A stretch of 64,000 nucleotides of DNA from Nicoletella semolina (GTDB taxonomy: Bacteria > Pseudomonadota > Gammaproteobacteria > Enterobacterales > Pasteurellaceae): the NCBI RefSeq assembly GCF_004345745.1, contig NZ_SLXJ01000008.1, positions 21,516 through 85,515 of the forward strand, in the 5' to 3' direction. The notes under the pieces were generated by a model. That model was not told the DNA's origin. It made no database searches and saw nothing but the letters and a program-made list of their open reading frames with translations. This document shows, piece after piece, positions 1 to 10,766 of this stretch (position 1 is the first letter of the stretch; each line of letters starts with the position of its first letter). A program made the translations under genes and the position numbers.

Positions 1-213
1 TAAAGCACCACCAGAAAACATATTGAACATATCAATGATAGTGCCCTGTTGTTGGCGAACTAATTCGGATAATACAGAAGCATCAATACCAGGAACAGGT
101 ATAAAAGAACCTATACGAAATACGATCAACGCACCTAAAACAAACAAAATTCTTGATTTTAGCTCGCTAGTCCCTTTTGTAATTTTACCTTGATACCCTG
201 GTTGTTTTGCCAT
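1..213 (-). CDS. secY: Preprotein translocase subunit SecY (N-terminal part, cut by window edge)
   Basis: Central membrane channel of the Sec translocon. Only the first 71 codons are present, starting at the ATG at 213 ([10 protein letters not shown]) and running off the left edge. The cytoplasmic N-terminus is followed by transmembrane segment 1 ([20 protein letters not shown]), which is typical of SecY. It begins 3 bases after the rplO stop and is the expected gene after rplO in the spc operon, so it should be translated from the same transcript. Too short for the ORF cut-off but unambiguous. Confidence 0.97.
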   Translation of the reverse strand, partial: MAKQPGYQGKITKGTSELKSRILFVLGALIVFRIGSFIPVPGIDASVLSELVRQQQGTIIDMFNMFSGGAL

Positions 214-216
214 TTA

Positions 217-651
217 TTATTCCTCGATGGAACCACCAGCTGCTTCAATAGCAGCCTTAGCACCTTTAGTCACACCTAAGCCTTTAATAACAAATGCTTT
301 ATCAACATTACCTGACAAAATAATTTTTGCAGATAAAATATCTTTTGTAATCACATTTGCTACTTTAAGTGATTCTAATGTTACTACATTACCTTCAACT
401 TTTGCTAACTCACTTAGGCGAACTTCAGCTGTTTGTAATGACTTAAGAGATGTAAAACCAAATTTTGGTAATCTACGATATAAAGGCATTTGACCACCTT
501 CGAACCCACGGCGAACACCGCCACCTGTTCTAGATTTTTGACCTTTATGACCACGACCACCAGTTTTACCAACACCAGAACCAATACCACGACCTAAACG
601 TTTACTGTTGTGCTTAGCACCTTCAGCTGCTGAAAGAGAATTTAAACGCAT
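217..651 (-). CDS. rplO: 50S ribosomal protein L15
   Basis: Large-subunit protein that binds 23S rRNA. The ATG at 651 gives [13 protein letters not shown], matching the conserved L15 N-terminus. An in-frame upstream start at 666 would add five residues and run into the end of rpmD, so I reject it. The Gly/Arg-rich N-terminal extension ([20 protein letters not shown]) that threads into the rRNA is intact, and the 144-residue length is normal. It lies 4 bases after rpmD and 3 bases before secY in the spc operon. Confidence 0.97.
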   Translation of the reverse strand: MRLNSLSAAEGAKHNSKRLGRGIGSGVGKTGGRGHKGQKSRTGGGVRRGFEGGQMPLYRRLPKFGFTSLKSLQTAEVRLSELAKVEGNVVTLESLKVANVITKDILSAKIILSGNVDKAFVIKGLGVTKGAKAAIEAAGGSIEE

Positions 652-655
652 TTTA

Positions 656-835
656 TTACTCCTCAACCTTAACCATATAGGATACTTGATTGATCATACC
701 ACGCACTGCAGGTGTATCAATAAGCTCTACTGTGTGGCGAATATGACGCAGACCTAAACCTTTTAGCGTTGCTTTATGCTTTGGTAAACGAGCAATAGAG
801 CTACGAGTTTGAGTTACTTTAATTGTTTTTGCCAT
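656..835 (-). CDS. rpmD: 50S ribosomal protein L30
   Basis: Small large-subunit protein of 59 residues, read directly from the sequence because it is short. It begins [20 protein letters not shown] and ends SYMVKVEE, the standard bacterial L30 pattern with the [15 protein letters not shown] core. The ATG is at 835 and the stop at 656-658. It sits between rpsE and rplO as in other gammaproteobacterial spc operons, with 8-base and 4-base spacers that imply translational coupling. Confidence 0.97.
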
Positions 836-843
836 ATTCTCAA

Positions 844-1712
<869 letters not shown>

Positions 1713-1726
1713 AGTGTTACCTTACT

Positions 1727-2260
1727 TTACTTTTTCTTCGCTTCTTTTGTACGTACTACTTCATCAGAGTAACGTACACCCTTACCTTTATAAGGCTCAG
1801 GTTTGCGATATGCACGAATATCTGCTGCTACTTGACCAAGTAACTGTTTATCAGCACTTTTCAACACAATTTCAGTTTGAGAAGGGCATTCAGCAGTTAC
1901 GCCAGTTGGCAACGCATGTTCTACTGGGTGAGAAAAACCTAAACTTAAGGCAATTGAATTACCTTTCATTTGAGCTCTATAACCAACACCCACCAATTGC
2001 AATTTCTTAGTAAAGCCCTCAGTAACACCAATAACCATAGCACTAACAAGTGCACGAGCAGTACCTGCCTGTGCATCTGCATTAGCAATACCCTCACGAG
2101 GAGCGAAAGTTAATACGTTAGCATCTTGATTTACTTCAACTGCATTATGAATTTCACGAGATAACTCGCCATTTTTTCCTTTAACTGTTAATAGCTGACC
2201 GTTAAGTTTAACCTCAACTCCGGCAGGAATATTAACAGGTGCTTTTGCAACACGAGACAT
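1727..2260 (-). CDS. rplF: 50S ribosomal protein L6
   Basis: Large-subunit protein near the factor-binding site. The 177 residues carry the two repeated L6 folds. The conserved C-terminal signature [21 protein letters not shown] is complete and the N-terminus is [21 protein letters not shown]. Normal length and operon position between rpsH and rplR. Confidence 0.98.
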   Translation of the reverse strand: MSRVAKAPVNIPAGVEVKLNGQLLTVKGKNGELSREIHNAVEVNQDANVLTFAPREGIANADAQAGTARALVSAMVIGVTEGFTKKLQLVGVGYRAQMKGNSIALSLGFSHPVEHALPTGVTAECPSQTEIVLKSADKQLLGQVAADIRAYRKPEPYKGKGVRYSDEVVRTKEAKKK

Positions 2261-2273
2261 TTTCCTACCCCTA

Positions 2274-2666
2274 TTATGCTACGTAACAGATAATTTCACC
2301 GCCGAGACCAGCTTGACGTGCTGCACGGTCGGTCATTACACCTTTAGATGTAGAAACAACAGCAATACCTAAACCGCCCATTACTTTAGGTAATTCATCT
2401 TTACGTTTATAAATACGAAGACCAGGACGGCTTACACGTTGGATATTTTCTACAACAGGTTTATTTTGGAAATATTTTAAAGTAATTTCCAACTCAGGCT
2501 TAACGCCTTCAGTAACTTTAAAGCTCTCAACATAACCTTCTTCAGCTAAAACATTTGCAATAGCAACTTTTAACTTAGATGAAGGCATACTGATCGCAAC
2601 TTTGTTCGCAGCTTGACCGTTACGAATACGGGTCAACATATCTGCGATTGGATCTTGCATGCTCAT
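2274..2666 (-). CDS. rpsH: 30S ribosomal protein S8
   Basis: Primary 16S rRNA-binding protein and, in E. coli, the translational repressor of the spc operon through a site near rplE. The 130 residues begin [20 protein letters not shown] and contain the signature [20 protein letters not shown] close to the C-terminus. Whether the autoregulatory target is kept at rplE here cannot be judged by eye. Confidence 0.98.
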   Translation of the reverse strand: MSMQDPIADMLTRIRNGQAANKVAISMPSSKLKVAIANVLAEEGYVESFKVTEGVKPELEITLKYFQNKPVVENIQRVSRPGLRIYKRKDELPKVMGGLGIAVVSTSKGVMTDRAARQAGLGGEIICYVA

Positions 2667-2702
2667 GTATTTACTCCCATGATTCCAAATTAAGAGAGGT
2701 TA

Positions 2703-3008
2703 TTACCAGCTAGCTTTCTTAAGGCCTGGAATTTCACCACGCATTGCGGCTTCACGCACCTTAATACGGCTTAAACCAAACTTGCTTAGTACACCGTGAG
2801 GGCGACCAGTTTGGCGACAACGATTACGCTGACGACTTGGGCTAGAATCACGAGGTAAAGTCTGTAATTTTAATACAGCATTCCAACGTTCTTCATCTGT
2901 AGAGTTTTCACTTGAGATAATCGCCTTTAACTCTTGACGTTTTGCGTAGTACTTATCAGCTAATTTGGCACGTTTTACATCACGTGCAATCATTGATTGT
3001 TTTGCCAC
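2703..3008 (-). CDS. rpsN: 30S ribosomal protein S14 (long, zinc-free type)
   Basis: Small-subunit head protein. At 101 residues it is the long form. The C-terminal motif [20 protein letters not shown] lacks the paired CxxC zinc ligands, so this is the C-minus paralogue that does not need zinc. The spacer to rpsH (36 bases) is the widest inside this operon. The start [15 protein letters not shown] matches the family. Confidence 0.97.
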   Translation of the reverse strand: MAKQSMIARDVKRAKLADKYYAKRQELKAIISSENSTDEERWNAVLKLQTLPRDSSPSRQRNRCRQTGRPHGVLSKFGLSRIKVREAAMRGEIPGLKKASW

Positions 3009-3019
3009 GATAACCTACC

Positions 3020-3559
3020 TTATTTACGGAATGGGAAATTAAAGGCAGCTAATAAAGCTTGACCTTCTTCATTACTTTTCGCAGTCGTAGTGATTGTAAT
3101 ATCTAAACCACGCACACGATCAACTTTATCGTAGTCGATCTCTGGAAAAATAATTTGTTCACGAACACCCATACTGTAATTTCCACGTCCGTCAAAAGAC
3201 TTCGGATTTAAACCACGAAAATCACGAACACGAGGAACAGCAATAGTAATCAATCTTTCAAAGAACTCCCACATACGTTCACCACGCAGGGTTACTTTGC
3301 ACCCGATCGGATATCCCTGACGGATTTTAAAGCCTGCAACAGATTTGCGTGCTTTAGTAATTAAAGGTTTCTGACCGCTAATTGCTGCTAAATCTGCTAC
3401 TGCATTATCTAGCAATTTCTTATCGGTCAATGCTTCACCCACACCCATATTCAGGGTTATCTTTTCGATTCGTGGGACTTGCATGACAGATGAGTAGTTG
3501 AATTTTTCTTTCAATTCATTTACTACTGTATCTCTGTAGTAATCATGCAGTTTCGCCAT
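3020..3559 (-). CDS. rplE: 50S ribosomal protein L5
   Basis: 5S rRNA-binding protein of the central protuberance that also contacts the P-site tRNA. The 179 residues start [20 protein letters not shown] and contain the conserved [18 protein letters not shown] and [17 protein letters not shown] stretches. Normal length, 17 bases after rplX. Confidence 0.98.
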   Translation of the reverse strand: MAKLHDYYRDTVVNELKEKFNYSSVMQVPRIEKITLNMGVGEALTDKKLLDNAVADLAAISGQKPLITKARKSVAGFKIRQGYPIGCKVTLRGERMWEFFERLITIAVPRVRDFRGLNPKSFDGRGNYSMGVREQIIFPEIDYDKVDRVRGLDITITTTAKSNEEGQALLAAFNFPFRK

Positions 3560-3576
3560 CGCATTACTCCAGTTAA

Positions 3577-3888
3577 TTAAATAATTTCATTATTAGATTT
3601 GAAGAAACGGACTTTTTTACCCTCTTCGAATCTAAAACCTACACGGTCAGCTTTATTTGTTTTTGGGTTAAAAATTGCCACATTTGACGTATCAATTGGA
3701 GCTTCTTTCTTCACTAAACCACCAGCTTTACCTAAAGCAGGAACTGGTTTTTCGTGTTTAGTGATAATTTTAACACCTTCAACAATCACTTTACCATTTG
3801 GTAACACTTGAGTTACCTTACCACGCTTGCCTTTGTCTTTACCAGCAAGCACAATTACTTCATCATTTTGACGGATTTTAGCAGCCAT
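3577..3888 (-). CDS. rplX: 50S ribosomal protein L24
   Basis: Assembly-initiator protein of the 50S subunit. The N-terminal KOW motif ([20 protein letters not shown]) is complete and total length is 103 residues. It is 10 bases from rplN and belongs to the same transcript. Confidence 0.98.
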   Translation of the reverse strand: MAAKIRQNDEVIVLAGKDKGKRGKVTQVLPNGKVIVEGVKIITKHEKPVPALGKAGGLVKKEAPIDTSNVAIFNPKTNKADRVGFRFEEGKKVRFFKSNNEII

Positions 3889-3898
3889 TACATTCTCC

Positions 3899-4282
<384 letters not shown>

Positions 4283-4341
4283 TTAAATAAAAAAACACCC
4301 TTTCGGGACGAACCTATTTGCCCTATGCAAATAGTCTGCGG

Positions 4342-4371
4342 ATTGTACTCCATTTTAGCATTTCAACGCAA
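4342..4371 (-). promoter_or_regulatory. Candidate promoter of the spc operon
   Basis: Read on the minus strand, TTGCGT (4366-4371), an 18-base spacer and TACAAT (4342-4347) resemble a sigma70 promoter, about 70 bases upstream of the rplN ATG. The leader between them contains a hairpin with 7-base arms (4314-4320 with 4328-4334) and a small CCC/GGG hairpin at 4298-4307. The intervening rearrangement makes a dedicated promoter necessary. Confidence 0.55.
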
Positions 4372-4395
4372 ACACAATTTATAAATTTCCTTTCA

Positions 4396-4416
4396 AATAC
4401 AGTCTTATGCTGTATT
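4396..4416 (-). terminator. Hairpin downstream of the FGGY kinase gene
   Basis: Perfect 7-base inverted repeat AATACAG/CTGTATT with a 7-base loop, between the kinase stop at 4522 and the spc promoter. No clear U-run follows, so termination strength is uncertain. It could only partly insulate the spc operon from the sugar operon. Confidence 0.3.
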
Positions 4417-4521
4417 CAAAATCGCAAACGGCAAACTGTTTATACCTATTACATTATGCCGACTACGCACAATACTAATTTTGCAAAATTCGATTAAAAA
4501 CTCAGTGCTTGTTGTGTACAA

Positions 4522-5979
4522 TTAAAGCATTGCTTTCAAACTTTCCGTTAAGCATTGATAACGTTGGTATTTTTGCTCATATGCCACAAAATTTTCAGCG
4601 TTAGGTTCAACACTCAACATTTCAGCACCTAATGCTTTTATCTGTGAGCAATCATTGTTCGTTGCTTGCATAGCCATTAACGCCGCACCTAAGCAACCCG
4701 CCTCTTCAACATTTGGAATTTCTAGCCGCATTCCTGTGAGATCAGCGAGCATTTGCATCCAAGCTGCAGATTTCGTGGGTCCGCCAGTTACTCGCAATAC
4801 AGTTGCATTTGGGAAACGCTGCTTCATTCGGTTGAGGTGATACATTAGGCTAAATAACACACCTTCATAAATCGCTTGCAGCAAGTGTGCTTGGCTGTGG
4901 TGTGCTTGCAAACCATAAAAACCTGCCTGCATACCCAACCCTGCATTTGAGCCATACAAAAACGGAACAAACAAGACAGAACTCGCTGCTGGGGCAAGAC
5001 TTGCCACTTGCTGGTTAATTTCTGTGTAATCTAACTTCCATTGCTTCACAAACCATTCTAAATTACCAGAAGAGGTTGGACTTGCCTCGTGAACAATAAA
5101 CTTACCCTCATCAACATAGCGTCCATAAACAAACGGTAGTAGCTGATTTGGATCAAGATAATCCGTGATACCACTCACCACAGACCAAGTGCCTAACACT
5201 ACATTTAATTTAGTTTCATCATCTAACCCTGCACAACGTGCTGTTGAGACAACATCAAATAGCCCCCCCACAACAGGCGTACCTGCCGCCAATCCTGTCA
5301 ATTCTGCGGCTTCTGCGGTTACATAACCTGCCACTTCATTAGGTTTAATCACAAGCGGTAATTTTTCCAAAATAGTTTGCAAACCGAGCAGATCAGCCAA
5401 CTGCTGATCGTATTCCCCTGTTGCCATATTGTAGAGGTTACTCTCAGAAATATTGGTTTCTTCACAATGTAGCTTGCCTGTTAAACAGAAACGTAAATAA
5501 TCGTGGGACATCAGCACTGAGCCAATATTGGCATAGCGTTCAGGTTCATTTTCTTGTAACCACTTCAAAATGGAAACAGGGTGCCCTGTCCACAAGGTTT
5601 GGCGTGTCAGTGGATATAATTTTTCAGGCACACCTTCCGCTTGCCAGCGTTTCACAATTTCAAGAGAACGTTGATCAGACGACAAAATCGCCCTACCCAG
5701 CGGTTTATTTTGCTTATCAAGCAAAAACGCCCCCTTGCCTTGAGCAGAAATCCCCACGCCTTTAATAGCGGTTGGATTTACGCCACTTTTTGCAATCGTT
5801 TGACGCACAACCTCAGCACAAACTTGCCAAAGCTGCTGCATATCTCGCTCGGCATAGCCTGCTTGTCCACTGATAACAGCCACATTCTCACGAAAAATAC
5901 CGTGCAATTCGCCAGTTTTATCAAAAAGAGCCGCTTTCACAAAAGTACCGCCGCAATCTATGCCAAGATAATAATTCAT
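4522..5979 (-). CDS. lyxK: FGGY-family carbohydrate kinase (LyxK-like, probable 3-keto-L-gulonate/L-xylulose kinase)
   Basis: ATP-dependent sugar kinase of 485 residues. The N-terminal nucleotide/sugar motif is YYLGIDCGGTFVKAALFDK and the C-terminal FGGY signature region includes RVTGGPTKSAAWMQMLADLTG and EEAGCLGAALMA. It is the last gene of a long minus-strand operon that also holds YiaK and the diketogulonate TRAP transporter. In such clusters the kinase supplies 3-keto-L-gulonate-6-phosphate to UlaD, so that is the likely reaction; L-xylulose is the alternative. The start at 5979 is 9 bases after the lactonase stop. Family certain, substrate inferred. Confidence 0.85.
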   Translation of the reverse strand: MNYYLGIDCGGTFVKAALFDKTGELHGIFRENVAVISGQAGYAERDMQQLWQVCAEVVRQTIAKSGVNPTAIKGVGISAQGKGAFLLDKQNKPLGRAILSSDQRSLEIVKRWQAEGVPEKLYPLTRQTLWTGHPVSILKWLQENEPERYANIGSVLMSHDYLRFCLTGKLHCEETNISESNLYNMATGEYDQQLADLLGLQTILEKLPLVIKPNEVAGYVTAEAAELTGLAAGTPVVGGLFDVVSTARCAGLDDETKLNVVLGTWSVVSGITDYLDPNQLLPFVYGRYVDEGKFIVHEASPTSSGNLEWFVKQWKLDYTEINQQVASLAPAASSVLFVPFLYGSNAGLGMQAGFYGLQAHHSQAHLLQAIYEGVLFSLMYHLNRMKQRFPNATVLRVTGGPTKSAAWMQMLADLTGMRLEIPNVEEAGCLGAALMAMQATNNDCSQIKALGAEMLSVEPNAENFVAYEQKYQRYQCLTESLKAML

Positions 5980-5988
5980 AAAATATCC

Positions 5989-6873
5989 CTATTGAAAAAT
6001 CAAACGATACAAGCTGTTGCTTGCTGTAATAAATAATGTTTTTTGGTCATTTCCAAAAGTACAATTTGAGGTAGTTTTATGTAATAACAACCTAGCCAAC
6101 AGCGTACCGTCAGCGAGCAGAATCACCAAGCCATTCTCACAGCTACAATAAATAATATTTTGCTGATCAATACAAAAGCCATCTGGAATACCAGGGGTAA
6201 TTTCAGCGACCTCTCGGCGATGAGTGAGCCTTTGCCCTTCCACATCGAAAACCACCAAATGATGTAATCCCTCTTCACTAAATTCAACCGCTGACATATC
6301 TGCAACAAACAGTTGCTTTTCATCAGCTGAAAATGCCAAACCATTCGGTCGCATCACGTTGAAAGTAGCAATATTGAGTTTGTGAGTTCGAGGGTCAAAG
6401 CAATAGATATAGCAGCCAATAATTTCACTAGGGGACTTTTTCCCCTCCGCATCACTTAAAATCCCATAAGGCGGATCAGTAAACCAAATCGTTCCATCGG
6501 ATTTCACCACGACATCATTTGGCGAATTAAGACGTTTCCCTTCAAAATGATCAACCAAAATCGATACTTCCCCTTTCCGATTGGTTAAACTAATACCTCG
6601 GTGACCGTGTTCACAGGTAACCAAATTACCATCTAAATCCACCGTATTGCCATTCGCAAAATAAGAAGGTGAACGGAAAATTTGTACGCCTGTTTCTGCT
6701 GTCCAGCGATACATTGTGTTGCCTTTTACATCGCTAAAAATCAAGGCTTGATCTTTGGTATGCCAAGCTGGACCTTCCGCCCAAATCGCTTTATCAAATA
6801 GTTCATCTAATTGAAAAGTTTCCCCAACTAATTGATAGAAACGATTATCATAAATTTCAAGTTGAGTTTGCAT
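5989..6873 (-). CDS. SMP-30/gluconolactonase-family lactonase
   Basis: Six-bladed beta-propeller metal-dependent sugar-lactone hydrolase, 294 residues. Visible family motifs are AEGPAW with the metal-ligand Glu near residue 33, LNSPNDVV with the metal-binding Asn, IWFTDPPYG, RPNGLAFS and GIPDGFCID. No signal peptide, so it acts in the cytoplasm. It lies between an ABC sugar importer and an FGGY kinase. A reasonable inference is that it opens an aldonolactone, or possibly dehydroascorbate, delivered by the ABC importer, so that the product enters the gulonate pathway. Substrate not determined by sequence. Confidence 0.85.
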   Translation of the reverse strand: MQTQLEIYDNRFYQLVGETFQLDELFDKAIWAEGPAWHTKDQALIFSDVKGNTMYRWTAETGVQIFRSPSYFANGNTVDLDGNLVTCEHGHRGISLTNRKGEVSILVDHFEGKRLNSPNDVVVKSDGTIWFTDPPYGILSDAEGKKSPSEIIGCYIYCFDPRTHKLNIATFNVMRPNGLAFSADEKQLFVADMSAVEFSEEGLHHLVVFDVEGQRLTHRREVAEITPGIPDGFCIDQQNIIYCSCENGLVILLADGTLLARLLLHKTTSNCTFGNDQKTLFITASNSLYRLIFQ

Positions 6874-6941
6874 AGTCTGTCTTATGAGGTAAGCGGTCAG
6901 ATTTGCAAAAAAAATTGCAAAAATGACCGCTTGTTAAACAA

Positions 6942-8057
6942 CTACTTCACGCCCCAAATGGCTTTGTAAGCGTCTTTGTAACCATTTTTTGGATCGTAGA
7001 GATTTTTCTCACCGCCATCAAACGCCACATTTTCTTTAATCACAAGATGTACAGGTGTAACGTAGCCTGATGGTTTTTCGTTCGCAAATGCACGATTAAG
7101 TTCATCAACCAGTTGCCAACCGTGTAAATTTAATGGCTCTGGTACTGTAGCGAATTGCTTATCATCATTACGAATCCGTTGATATGCCGTTACCGAGCCA
7201 TCGCCTGCTGAAATGTTATATGGCATTTCCCCTTTATTGGCAGAACGTAATGATGGAGCCATAAAGTCAAAATAGAGGTCATTAATTGCCAAGGTATATT
7301 GGAAATCATCACCATACTTTTGCAATAAGCTAAACGTTAAACTTGGCATACGGCTAGAGGTATCTGCTAGCGGCGTGTCAATAAACTCTAATACCTCGCA
7401 CTCTTTACATTGCTCAATCACCTCTTTCATCACGGTTGCTTTACGCAGAGCAATTTCATATAACGAGTCAGTTAAAATCACCACTTTTGCTTTTCCGTCA
7501 GATTTAGCAACCGCTTGTAATGCAGAAAGACGTGCGATTTCATCAGAATCTGAGGTTACATTATAAAAAATATTGTATTTCTCATCTGAACCAGGGGTCG
7601 GTGTGGCGTGCCACGCCACCAACTGAATGCCATTTTTTACCGCTTTTTTAAGGGGAATTTTTGCCACATTCGGATTCCAACCACCGATCACAATCGCATC
7701 AGGCTTGCGAGCAATCGCTTGATTGAGGGCGGATAATTGATTATTCACCGTGCCAGCACCATCTAACACATCTAACTTCCAGCCTGTTGTACTCACCGCT
7801 TCTTTCATTCCATCAATCACGCCCAACACGCCACCGTTTTTCATATCAGAGGCAATAAAAATCACGGTTTTTCCTTGTTGCAGCTTAGGTCCTGAGGTTG
7901 GACCGTCCCATTTTTCTTGCTTAGCAGTTGCGGCTAAAACCTGCTGTTTCGCCGCCTCGACAAATGGATCATTGGCTAAGGCAAAATTTGTACTTGCCCC
8001 CATCGTAATCAGTGCTAGCAAACTATGCTTGAAATGACGTTTAAAGTAAGATTTCAT
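6942..8057 (-). CDS. Periplasmic sugar-binding protein of CUT2-type ABC importer
   Basis: Substrate-binding protein of 371 residues with a signal peptide (MKSYFKRHFKHSLLALITMG, likely cleavage after FALA). The mature part has the two-lobed periplasmic-binding-protein fold: VIFIASDMKNGGVLGVIDGM, then the hinge pattern KPDAIVIGGW. It belongs with the permease at 8074 and the ATPase at 9174. Neighbouring lactonase and kinase suggest a sugar acid, pentose or lactone as ligand; the exact ligand is not visible. A copy of the uptake signal lies just downstream at 6905-6935. Confidence 0.85.
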   Translation of the reverse strand: MKSYFKRHFKHSLLALITMGASTNFALANDPFVEAAKQQVLAATAKQEKWDGPTSGPKLQQGKTVIFIASDMKNGGVLGVIDGMKEAVSTTGWKLDVLDGAGTVNNQLSALNQAIARKPDAIVIGGWNPNVAKIPLKKAVKNGIQLVAWHATPTPGSDEKYNIFYNVTSDSDEIARLSALQAVAKSDGKAKVVILTDSLYEIALRKATVMKEVIEQCKECEVLEFIDTPLADTSSRMPSLTFSLLQKYGDDFQYTLAINDLYFDFMAPSLRSANKGEMPYNISAGDGSVTAYQRIRNDDKQFATVPEPLNLHGWQLVDELNRAFANEKPSGYVTPVHLVIKENVAFDGGEKNLYDPKNGYKDAYKAIWGVK

Positions 8058-8073
8058 CGTGAACTCCTTTGAG

Positions 8074-9117
8074 TTATTGAGTAGATTTCTTGTGGATTGA
8101 TTTTTGATTCAGCAAGCGTTTACGTTGTGCATAGCCTGCAATCGTAATCGACAGAAGTAAAGTTGCACCGTTAAAGAGAGGCTCAACCCAAAACGCACCA
8201 CCAAATTGTTGAATACCTGAAATACCAATGGCTAAAATCGCAATACCAACCACCGTTCCCCACACATTAATTCGCCCAGGTCGGATAGTGGTACTGCCAA
8301 GGAAGGCCCCAACAAGAGCGGGTAAGAGATAATCCATACCCACACTTGCTTGCCCCACGCCTTGCTGAGCGGAGATCAATATGCCTGTCAATGCGGTGAT
8401 CACACTTGAGACTACAAATGGCACTATCGTGTATTTTTTAATATTAATCCCATTCAAACGAGCTGCCACAGGGTTTACCCCAACCGCATACATCGCTCGT
8501 CCAGTCGGCGTATGTTCCGTAACGAGCCACATAATCACGGCGACAACTAACACATAGAATGCAGAGATAGGCATTCCCCAAACTTCCGTGCTGTTTAACG
8601 CAATAAATTCATCAGGCAAATCGCCCACAATCTGTCTACCGCCAGAATGCCACAAGGCTACCGCATACAGTACTGTGCCTGAACCCAAGGTTGCCACAAA
8701 GCTGTCAATATCAGCTAATGCCACCAAAATACCATTTAGCAGCCCATACAATGCCGCAATGATGAGTACGGTTACAATCGCCATTTGCCAAGAAAAGCCA
8801 AATTGCACTTGAAGCGTGATGACAAGAATGTGCCATAACACAATACCAAACCCAACATTCAGATCAATTTTACCCACAATCATCGTCGTGGTTGCCGCTA
8901 AAGCTAATAGCGCAATTTTTGATTTACTTTCTAAAATTGCATTGAGCGTCAGCATTGATGCAAATGACTCTGTTGTCAGGGAGAAAATAGCCACAAGCAA
9001 CACACAAAGCAGTAATAAACCGTAGCGAGTAACCATTTGAGAAGACCACGCCAACAAGCCGTCTCTTGCAATAGAAACAGGCTGCTCAAGTGCAGTCGAT
9101 TTAATATTTGTCGCCAT
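8074..9117 (-). CDS. CUT2-type ABC sugar transporter permease
   Basis: RbsC-like inner-membrane permease of 347 residues with many hydrophobic segments. It contains the coupling region of this family (GVNPVAARLNGINIKKYTIV, near residues 230-250), which contacts the ATPase. It is 16 bases upstream of the binding-protein gene and 56 bases downstream of the ATPase gene, the spacer holding an uptake signal. Confidence 0.87.
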   Translation of the reverse strand: MATNIKSTALEQPVSIARDGLLAWSSQMVTRYGLLLLCVLLVAIFSLTTESFASMLTLNAILESKSKIALLALAATTTMIVGKIDLNVGFGIVLWHILVITLQVQFGFSWQMAIVTVLIIAALYGLLNGILVALADIDSFVATLGSGTVLYAVALWHSGGRQIVGDLPDEFIALNSTEVWGMPISAFYVLVVAVIMWLVTEHTPTGRAMYAVGVNPVAARLNGINIKKYTIVPFVVSSVITALTGILISAQQGVGQASVGMDYLLPALVGAFLGSTTIRPGRINVWGTVVGIAILAIGISGIQQFGGAFWVEPLFNGATLLLSITIAGYAQRKRLLNQKSIHKKSTQ

Positions 9118-9173
9118 AAAGCCTCCAAAATAGCGGTTAAATTTGCTAATTTTTTTGCAAAACTGACCGCTTG

Positions 9174-10685
9174 TTATGCCATTTTTGATTGAGAATCCGA
9201 TGCTAATGCAAGCAGGTTAGCAAAGGTAATTTGTTCATTTTTTAACTCGCCTGCAATTTCACCTCGATTGAAAACCAATGCTCGATTACAGAGATGAGCA
9301 ATTTCCTCAAAATCCGTTGAAATCACAATAATTGCCACGCCTTCTTTCAATGCCTTATTGAGCAAATCGTAGATTTCTGCTCTTGCTCCCACATCTACGC
9401 CTGCGGTTGGATCTTCCAAAATCAACACTGGTGTATTGAGATGTAGCCAGCGTGCCAACACAATTTTTTGCTGATTACCGCCTGATAACGCACTGGCATC
9501 AATAAACAGATTTTTCGGACGAATATCGAACAGTTGAAATTTAAACCAACTTGCCCCCCATTCCTCACGGCGGTTATACCATTTGAGGGGAGAATGCCCG
9601 CTCAGTGCAGGGTTGATAAACAAATTCTCCGTTGTGGTCATCGACATAAACACGCTTTCTTGAGTGCGATCCCCTGCCACTAACGCAACGCCTTTTTGGA
9701 TAGCGTCTTGCGGAGCAGTCGCCAAATACGCCTGTTTATTCAGATAAATTACCCCATTATCTAGCTCTCTTAATCCAAATAACAAACGACCAATCTCTTC
9801 TTGACCTGCACCACGCAACCCAACCAGTGCAATCATCTCACCTTGATGTAAGCGAAACGACACAGGTCCAGTATCGCCGACCACAACATGATCAAGTTGA
9901 AGTACCTCTGGCGTATTCTCAGGCAAAGGTAAACGCTGTTTACCTCGACTTTCCTCACCAACAATTGCTTTTACCAACCCTTTCACATCGTAATTTTTCG
10001 TTGTCCCCTCTGCGACAGGACAACCATCTCGCATCACTAAAATTCGATCAGAAATCGCCACCACCTCGTCAAGACGATGAGTAACATAAATCATTCCAAC
10101 CCCCTGCTCTCGCAAGCAGTTTAAAACCGTGAAAAGATGTTCCACATCGCTCGCAGGCAAAGAAGCGGTCGGTTCATCAAGCACTAAAATTTCCGCATTC
10201 ACCGCAATCGCTCGAGCAATCGCCAGTAACGCTTTTTCCGTACGACTTAAGTCAAACACTCGAGTATCTGCCGACAACTTAATCCCCACCGCATCTAAAG
10301 CCTGTTGGGCCTGATGACGGATTTTTTGCCAATCAATCAGACCGAAACGGCGAGGAAACCCCATCACAAATGCCATATTTTCAGCAATCGTCATCCATTC
10401 AATTAAGCCTAAATCTTGATGGATAAACGCAATAGGCTGCTTGTTGTCTTTTTTAAGTGAAGTAGCGGATTGAATTTTTTGCTGATGAAATAAAATATCC
10501 CCCGCATCACGTTCATAAATACCCGCCAAAATTTTGATCAGTGTCGATTTACCCGCCCCATTTTCACCGAGTAACGCAACAATTTCGCCTGAATGAATAT
10601 CCAAACTCACGTCATTGACCGCAGTATGGCTACCAAAGTGCTTGATAATATGTTGAAGACTCAACACTGGTGTCGCTGAAGTCAT
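9174..10685 (-). CDS. Sugar ABC transporter ATP-binding protein (two fused nucleotide-binding domains)
   Basis: RbsA/XylG-like ATPase of 503 residues. Domain 1 has Walker A GENGAGKST near residue 38, a degenerate signature LSRTEKALLAIARAI and Walker B EILVLDEPTASLP. Domain 2 has a degenerate Walker A (GLRGAGQEEIG) but an intact signature LSGGNQQK and Walker B-like PVLILEDPTAGVD. This asymmetry is normal for CUT2 importers. It is the first gene of the ABC part of the operon, downstream of yiaO. Confidence 0.9.
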   Translation of the reverse strand: MTSATPVLSLQHIIKHFGSHTAVNDVSLDIHSGEIVALLGENGAGKSTLIKILAGIYERDAGDILFHQQKIQSATSLKKDNKQPIAFIHQDLGLIEWMTIAENMAFVMGFPRRFGLIDWQKIRHQAQQALDAVGIKLSADTRVFDLSRTEKALLAIARAIAVNAEILVLDEPTASLPASDVEHLFTVLNCLREQGVGMIYVTHRLDEVVAISDRILVMRDGCPVAEGTTKNYDVKGLVKAIVGEESRGKQRLPLPENTPEVLQLDHVVVGDTGPVSFRLHQGEMIALVGLRGAGQEEIGRLLFGLRELDNGVIYLNKQAYLATAPQDAIQKGVALVAGDRTQESVFMSMTTTENLFINPALSGHSPLKWYNRREEWGASWFKFQLFDIRPKNLFIDASALSGGNQQKIVLARWLHLNTPVLILEDPTAGVDVGARAEIYDLLNKALKEGVAIIVISTDFEEIAHLCNRALVFNRGEIAGELKNEQITFANLLALASDSQSKMA

Positions 10686-10766
10686 AAGACCTCCAAGTCT
10701 GCTTAGAACTTAAAAAAAGCGGTCTATTTAACAAAATTTATTGCAAACCTGACCGCTTATCTAGAG

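Noticed and set aside
5421..6036. Overlapping plus-strand frames of 114 and 131 codons
   Set aside because: Antisense to the FGGY kinase gene, no family motifs, no ribosome site.
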